NCBI GenBank assembly: GCA_009993005.1
Contig: JAACUH010000072.1
Span: forward strand, 1-50,830
Reading direction: 5' to 3'
From: Rhodobacterales bacterium
Lineage (GTDB): Bacteria > Pseudomonadota > Alphaproteobacteria > Rhodobacterales > Rhodobacteraceae
Length of the DNA: 50,830 nt
In this document: piece after piece, positions 47,676 to 50,830 of the stretch
Position numbering within the stretch: the first letter of the stretch is position 1
Layout of the letters: the number at the start of each line of letters is the position of its first letter
Notes under the pieces: generated by a model
Told to the model about the DNA's origin: nothing
The model's input: the letters and a program-made list of their open reading frames with translations, nothing else
The model's database searches: none
Translations under genes and position numbers: made by a program

Positions 47676-48581
47676 ATGACTTTCGACCAACTCAAATCGA
47701 CGCTTGGCGCGGGCCTGCTGTCTTTCCCGGTCACCGACTTTGACGCGGCGGGAGAGTTCGACCTGCGCGGCTATGCGGCGCGGCTGGAATGGCTGTCGTC
47801 CTATCCGTCCTCGGGGCTCTTTGCCGCCGGTGGCACGGGCGAGTTCTTTTCGATCGGCCTTGACGAATATGACGCCGTCATCCGCACCGCTGTCCACCAT
47901 GCCGCGCCGACGGTGCCGGTGCTGGCGGGCGTCGGCTATGGCACCAGAATCGCTGTCGATCTGGCCAAACGCGCCGAAAAGGCCGGGGCGGCCGCGATCC
48001 TCGTGCTGCCGCATTACCTGGTCTTTGCCGAACAGGAGGGCATCATCGCCCATATGCGGGCGATCTGCGATGCTGTCGGGATCGGCGTGATCTACTATGC
48101 GCGCGACAATACCCGGCTGACGCCCGCCTCGCTTGTGCAGCTTGCCGAAGTCTGCCCCAATTTCATCGGCTACAAGGACGGGATCGGGGATCTGCAACTG
48201 ATGGTGCAGGTTGCGGCCGCCACCGGTGACAGGCTGATCCATATCGGCGGCCTGCCGACGGCCGAGGTCTTTGCCCAGCCTTATCTGGAAATGGGTGTGA
48301 CAACCTATTCCTCGGCGGTGTTCAACTTCGTCCCCGACCTTGCGCTGCGGTTCTATGCCGCCGTGCGCGCCCATGACAGCGACACGGTGCGCGGCCTGCT
48401 CAAAAGCTTTTACCTGCCGCTGATCGCATTGCGCGACCGCAAGCGGGGCTATGCCGTGTCGATCATCAAGGCCGGCACCGCGCTGGTCGGTCATCCGGCC
48501 GGTCCCGTGCGCAGCCCGCTCACCGATCTTGCGGCAGATGAACGCGACGCCCTTGCTGCCTTGATCGCGGCGCATGGCTGA
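47676..48581 (+). CDS. kdgD: 5-dehydro-4-deoxyglucarate dehydratase (DHDPS/NAL superfamily)
   Basis: A 301-residue class I aldolase-fold enzyme that dehydrates and decarboxylates 5-keto-4-deoxyglucarate to alpha-ketoglutarate semialdehyde. Signatures are GLLSFPVTDFDAAGEFDL near the start, FAAGGTGEFFS (about 49-59), the active-site YYARDN, and the Schiff-base Lys in GYKDGIGD (near 168). Length matches KdgD. The ATG at 47676 has a weak ribosome-binding site; 47649 is an alternative but would lie almost at the predicted transcription start. It belongs to the Udh oxidative uronate route. Confidence 0.92.
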   Translation: MTFDQLKSTLGAGLLSFPVTDFDAAGEFDLRGYAARLEWLSSYPSSGLFAAGGTGEFFSIGLDEYDAVIRTAVHHAAPTVPVLAGVGYGTRIAVDLAKRAEKAGAAAILVLPHYLVFAEQEGIIAHMRAICDAVGIGVIYYARDNTRLTPASLVQLAEVCPNFIGYKDGIGDLQLMVQVAAATGDRLIHIGGLPTAEVFAQPYLEMGVTTYSSAVFNFVPDLALRFYAAVRAHDSDTVRGLLKSFYLPLIALRDRKRGYAVSIIKAGTALVGHPAGPVRSPLTDLAADERDALAALIAAHG

Positions 48582-48602
48582 AACACCCTTTCGGCGACCC
48601 TC

Positions 48603-48653
48603 CCCAGACCGATACCCATGCCGATACCCAGGCCGAAAGGTCTGGGCTTTTTT
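48603..48653 (+). terminator. Rho-independent terminator of kdgD
   Basis: CCCAGACC (48603-48610) pairs with GGTCTGGG (48639-48646), followed by CTTTTTTC. The 28-base loop holds the direct repeat CCGATACCCA twice, and an alternative stem CTTTCGG/CCGAAAG (48588-48594 with 48633-48639) is possible. It lies between convergent kdgD and uxuA. Confidence 0.65.
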
Positions 48654-48673
48654 CTGTGCACGTCCCTGCCGCG

Positions 48674-49678
48674 CTACGGCCCGTAGGGGTCAAGGCCATT
48701 GGCCTGAAACAGCCCGATGATATAGCCAAAGGCAAAGGCAAAGGCGGTTTCATAAGGCGCCGCGCCGTCAATATCGGGCACATGGTCGGGCATGATCATG
48801 CAGTCCACGCCCAGCTCGTGATACAGGCGGAACGTCTCTGGCATCGACATGTCCCCTTCATCGGGAAAGACCTCGGTAAAGGAATGGCGCGCCCCCTTGA
48901 TGTTGCGGAAATGCACGTTGAAGATCTTGTTGCGGCTGCCGAACCAGCGGATGACATCGGCAATCTCGTCACGCGGGTTTTCCAGCCCTTCCGCAATGGT
49001 GCCTTGGCAAAAGTTCAAGCCATGCCAAGGGCTTTGCGCAATCTGGACAAAGGTCTTGAGCCCTTCGACGGTGCCCAGAACCCGATCGACGCCGCGATAG
49101 CCGGGCCGGGTCAGCGGGTCATGCGGGTGGCAGGCCAGCCGCACGCGGGACGCTGCCGCCACCGGCACGACGCGGTCCAGAAAATAGCTCACGCGCTCCC
49201 AGAATGTGTCGGCATCGACATGGCCGGCGATGGTGAGCACGTCGTCATCCGTCGTCTGGTCGTGCCGGAACGTGGACAGGACCGCCCCACCGCGCCCGCG
49301 CTCGGACGGGGTGCGCGGGATGCCCAGCAGGTTGAGATTGTATTTCGCGGCGCCGATCCCGAGGTCCGACAGCATCTCGATCAGGTGGCAGATACTGTCG
49401 ATCTCGCCGTCGCGGTCGGGCGATTTGCCCAGCAGGATATTGGGCGAGTCCACCCGGTCGATGCCCGAGGACGCGAGCGGGAGCTGCACCATGTCCAGCG
49501 TTAGCCCCACCGCCGCCAGCCGGTCAACATGGCGCGCGAGAATATCGCGGGTCCAGTCATGCGGGTTTCCGACCGGGTCGATGCAGACATGGCGGATGCC
49601 AAGCTGCGCCAACTGCCGCAGATACCGGTCGCCAAGCTGTTCCAGCTTGTCGCCGCCCAATTGTGTGCCGATATACAT
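48674..49678 (-). CDS. uxuA: Mannonate dehydratase
   Basis: A 334-residue TIM-barrel enzyme of the UxuA family, which turns D-mannonate into 2-keto-3-deoxygluconate. Metal-site stretches are visible: RLACHPHDP (about 179-187), LNFCQGT (about 217-223), FNVHFRNIKG (about 253-262) and MIMPDHVPD (about 295-303). It is shorter than the E. coli enzyme, as in many alphaproteobacterial members. The ATG is preceded by GGAAAATCC. It is divergent from the GntR regulator gene across 113 bases with a palindrome. With Udh and KdgD nearby, both isomerase-type and oxidative uronate routes may be present, although UxuB and UxaC are not in the window. Confidence 0.9.
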   Translation of the reverse strand: MYIGTQLGGDKLEQLGDRYLRQLAQLGIRHVCIDPVGNPHDWTRDILARHVDRLAAVGLTLDMVQLPLASSGIDRVDSPNILLGKSPDRDGEIDSICHLIEMLSDLGIGAAKYNLNLLGIPRTPSERGRGGAVLSTFRHDQTTDDDVLTIAGHVDADTFWERVSYFLDRVVPVAAASRVRLACHPHDPLTRPGYRGVDRVLGTVEGLKTFVQIAQSPWHGLNFCQGTIAEGLENPRDEIADVIRWFGSRNKIFNVHFRNIKGARHSFTEVFPDEGDMSMPETFRLYHELGVDCMIMPDHVPDIDGAAPYETAFAFAFGYIIGLFQANGLDPYGP

Positions 49679-49729
49679 GGATTTTCCAGCCTGGAGGAGA
49701 TTTCGATCAAGTTATATGCCTAATATCAA

Positions 49730-49740
49730 GTTGTCACAAC
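49730..49740. promoter_or_regulatory. Palindrome, probable GntR-family operator
   Basis: GTTGTCACAAC is a perfect inverted repeat around one base, the size and type (TTGT-N-ACAA) bound by FadR-subfamily GntR proteins. It lies 52 bases from both the uxuA start and the regulator start, so it could control both. Two copies of ATCAAGTT (49706-49713, 49725-49732) lie beside it. Confidence 0.65.
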
Positions 49741-49791
49741 CAGATTTCGCGCGTAGAAGGGGAATAGCGCGGCATCTTGTTGTGTCGCCCG

Positions 49792-50544
49792 ATGCAACAG
49801 TGGACGCAGATGCAAGCCGCCGCTCAGAACGCCGCTCCCCTGCGGATGACCGACCGCGTGAAGGCGGGGATTGTGCAGATGATCGCTGCCGAAGGGCTGG
49901 CGCCGGGGGCGCGGCTGCCGACAACGGAAACGCTCTGCGCCACGTTTTCCGTCAGCCGCCCCGTGGTGCGCGAAGCCATCGCCAGCCTCGCCGCCGAAGG
50001 CCGCGTGCGCACGCTGCGCGGCAGTGGTGTCTATGTCAAGGAACCGCCTCGAATTGGCGCCTCCTCCATGTTCATGGCCTTTCCCGACGACATCGGAGAG
50101 GTGCTCGAACTGATGGAGTTCCGCATGAGCATCGAGATCGAGGCCGCCGGTCTCGCGGCCGAGCGGCGCACCGAAAGCGGCCTCTTGCGGATCGAACAGG
50201 CCAATGCGCTGTTCGCCCGCCAGCAGTCCGGGGATGGGCTGTCGGCCGATGCCGACGTGGCCTTTCACCGGGCCATCGCGGACGCCACCCAGAACAAGCG
50301 CTTTCGCCTGTTCGTTGACGAGATGGGGCAGCGGCTGATCCCGCGCCGGGCGCTGGGCGCCGGGTTTGTCGAAGAAGAAGACCGCTCTGCCTTTCTGACG
50401 ACGATCCAGGATGAACATGCCAGGATCATCGTGGCCATTGCCGCCCGCCAGCCCGACGCCGCCCGCGCCGCGATGCGCCAGCATCTCGAAGGCGGGCTGC
50501 GCCGGTATCGCGATTGGGCCGTCGCGCGGGACGCGGCAACCTGA
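49792..50544 (+). CDS. GntR-family transcriptional regulator, FadR subfamily
   Basis: A 250-residue regulator with an N-terminal winged helix (about 20-82, with FSVSRPVVREAIASLAAEGR) and a C-terminal helical FCD domain holding metal-site histidines (FHRAIADAT and DEHARIIVAI). Relatives such as UxuR, ExuR and KdgR-type GntR proteins respond to uronates or aldonates. The start is uncertain: ATG 49792 is given, ATG 49810 is also possible and neither has a strong ribosome-binding site. It is divergent from uxuA. Its TGA overlaps the ATG of the broken lactonase gene, which implies a former coupled operon. Confidence 0.88.
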   Translation: MQQWTQMQAAAQNAAPLRMTDRVKAGIVQMIAAEGLAPGARLPTTETLCATFSVSRPVVREAIASLAAEGRVRTLRGSGVYVKEPPRIGASSMFMAFPDDIGEVLELMEFRMSIEIEAAGLAAERRTESGLLRIEQANALFARQQSGDGLSADADVAFHRAIADATQNKRFRLFVDEMGQRLIPRRALGAGFVEEEDRSAFLTTIQDEHARIIVAIAARQPDAARAAMRQHLEGGLRRYRDWAVARDAAT

Positions 50545-50741
50545 TGCTGCCGCCGCCATCACCGCTATCCGACAGCGGCGCAGCACAGGTTGATTTCCGT
50601 GTCCAGGAACGGTTCGCCGTCCCGGAAAGCCCGCTCTGGGAGGCGCGGCGCAAGCTTTTGTTCTGATGCGACATTCCCGCAGGGCGCATCCATGCGATCG
50701 ACCCTGACAGGTGCGAACGCCACCTGTGGCAGTTCGACCAA
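50544..50741 (+). pseudogene. Broken SMP-30/gluconolactonase-like gene
   Basis: Starting at ATG 50544, overlapping the GntR stop, the frame reads 40 codons with the SMP-30 start pattern (FAVPESPLWEARRKLLF) and then meets TGA at 50664-50666. In the same frame the family sequence continues past the stop (CDIPAGRIHAIDPD, then HLWQFDQ) to about 50741; the stop sits where the family usually has Trp, so a TGG to TGA change is likely. After 50741 the likeness vanishes. The intact enzyme would have opened sugar lactones such as the Udh product. A sequencing error cannot be excluded. Confidence 0.7.
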
Positions 50742-50830
50742 GCGCGACGGGCTTGCTCAGCTGGCGCTGATCCGTCGGCAGGAACTCGATGGGTTCGTCG
50801 AAGGGCTGTTTTCCGGTGCTGAAGAACTCG
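50692..50830 (+). CDS. Unrecognised open frame running off the window end
   Basis: A frame different from the lactonase remnant is open from ATG 50692 to the last base. From about 50737 it reads as ordinary, charged protein (KRDGLAQLALIRRQELDGFV), suggesting that another gene or a mobile element begins near the point where lactonase homology stops. I recognise no family in the 46 visible codons, and the start is arbitrary. Confidence 0.3.
   Translation, partial: MRSTLTGANATCGSSTKRDGLAQLALIRRQELDGFVEGLFSGAEEL

Overview
The window is about 51 kb of GC-rich DNA that reads as a chromosomal segment of an alphaproteobacterium of the order Rhodobacterales (Roseobacter/Paracoccaceae type). The grounds are gene order (ruvCAB, ybgC, tolQRAB, pal, cpoB, tilS, ftsH in one direction), a Tad pilus locus, TTG and GTG starts at family-typical places, and a short A/T-rich intergenic motif seen three times. 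No tRNA, rRNA, CRISPR array or intact insertion sequence was recognised.

Region 1 (1-10434, mostly +). The end of a Tad pilus locus: the tail of the TadA/CpaF ATPase, the membrane platform proteins TadB and TadC, two TPR lipoproteins, a prepilin peptidase and a soluble AAA ATPase. It meets, tail to tail, a minus-strand HTTM (vitamin K-dependent carboxylase-like) membrane protein whose divergent neighbour is a DCC-family thiol-disulfide protein. Next come an Lhr-like helicase and the PdeM phosphoesterase, two members of the ligase-associated DNA repair set, here without the ligase and exonuclease.

Region 2 (10515-30269, almost all -). Housekeeping genes: one-carbon metabolism (fhs, folD) with a small chorismate mutase between them, a MOSC protein, FtsH, TilS, the complete Tol-Pal envelope system with YbgC, RuvABC, then prmA, msrA and an MFS transporter. 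A DUF1127 gene and an unknown small membrane protein face each other across a very strong hairpin terminator.

Region 3 (30371-36803). A catabolic module bracketed by two different short tandem-repeat arrays (11 x 13 bp and 8 x 14 bp). It encodes a LacI-type regulator, a Gfo/Idh/MocA dehydrogenase, an IolE/MocC-like TIM-barrel protein, and IolC, IolB and IolJ. A perfect 16-bp palindrome of LacI type lies between the two divergent arms. IolD and IolA are not in the window, so this is a partial or rerouted cyclitol pathway.

Region 4 (36802-50544). A seven-gene minus-strand operon encodes an oligopeptide/oligosaccharide-type ABC importer (binding protein, two permeases, one double-ATPase protein), a uronate dehydrogenase-like protein, an AXE1/CE7 esterase and a cytoplasmic GH38 alpha-mannosidase. 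Around it are 5-dehydro-4-deoxyglucarate dehydratase (KdgD), mannonate dehydratase (UxuA) and a FadR-type GntR regulator. Together they suggest uptake and breakdown of an acylated oligosaccharide holding alpha-mannose and uronic acid; that substrate is inference. The window ends in a broken SMP-30/gluconolactonase gene that loses its homology after about 66 codons.
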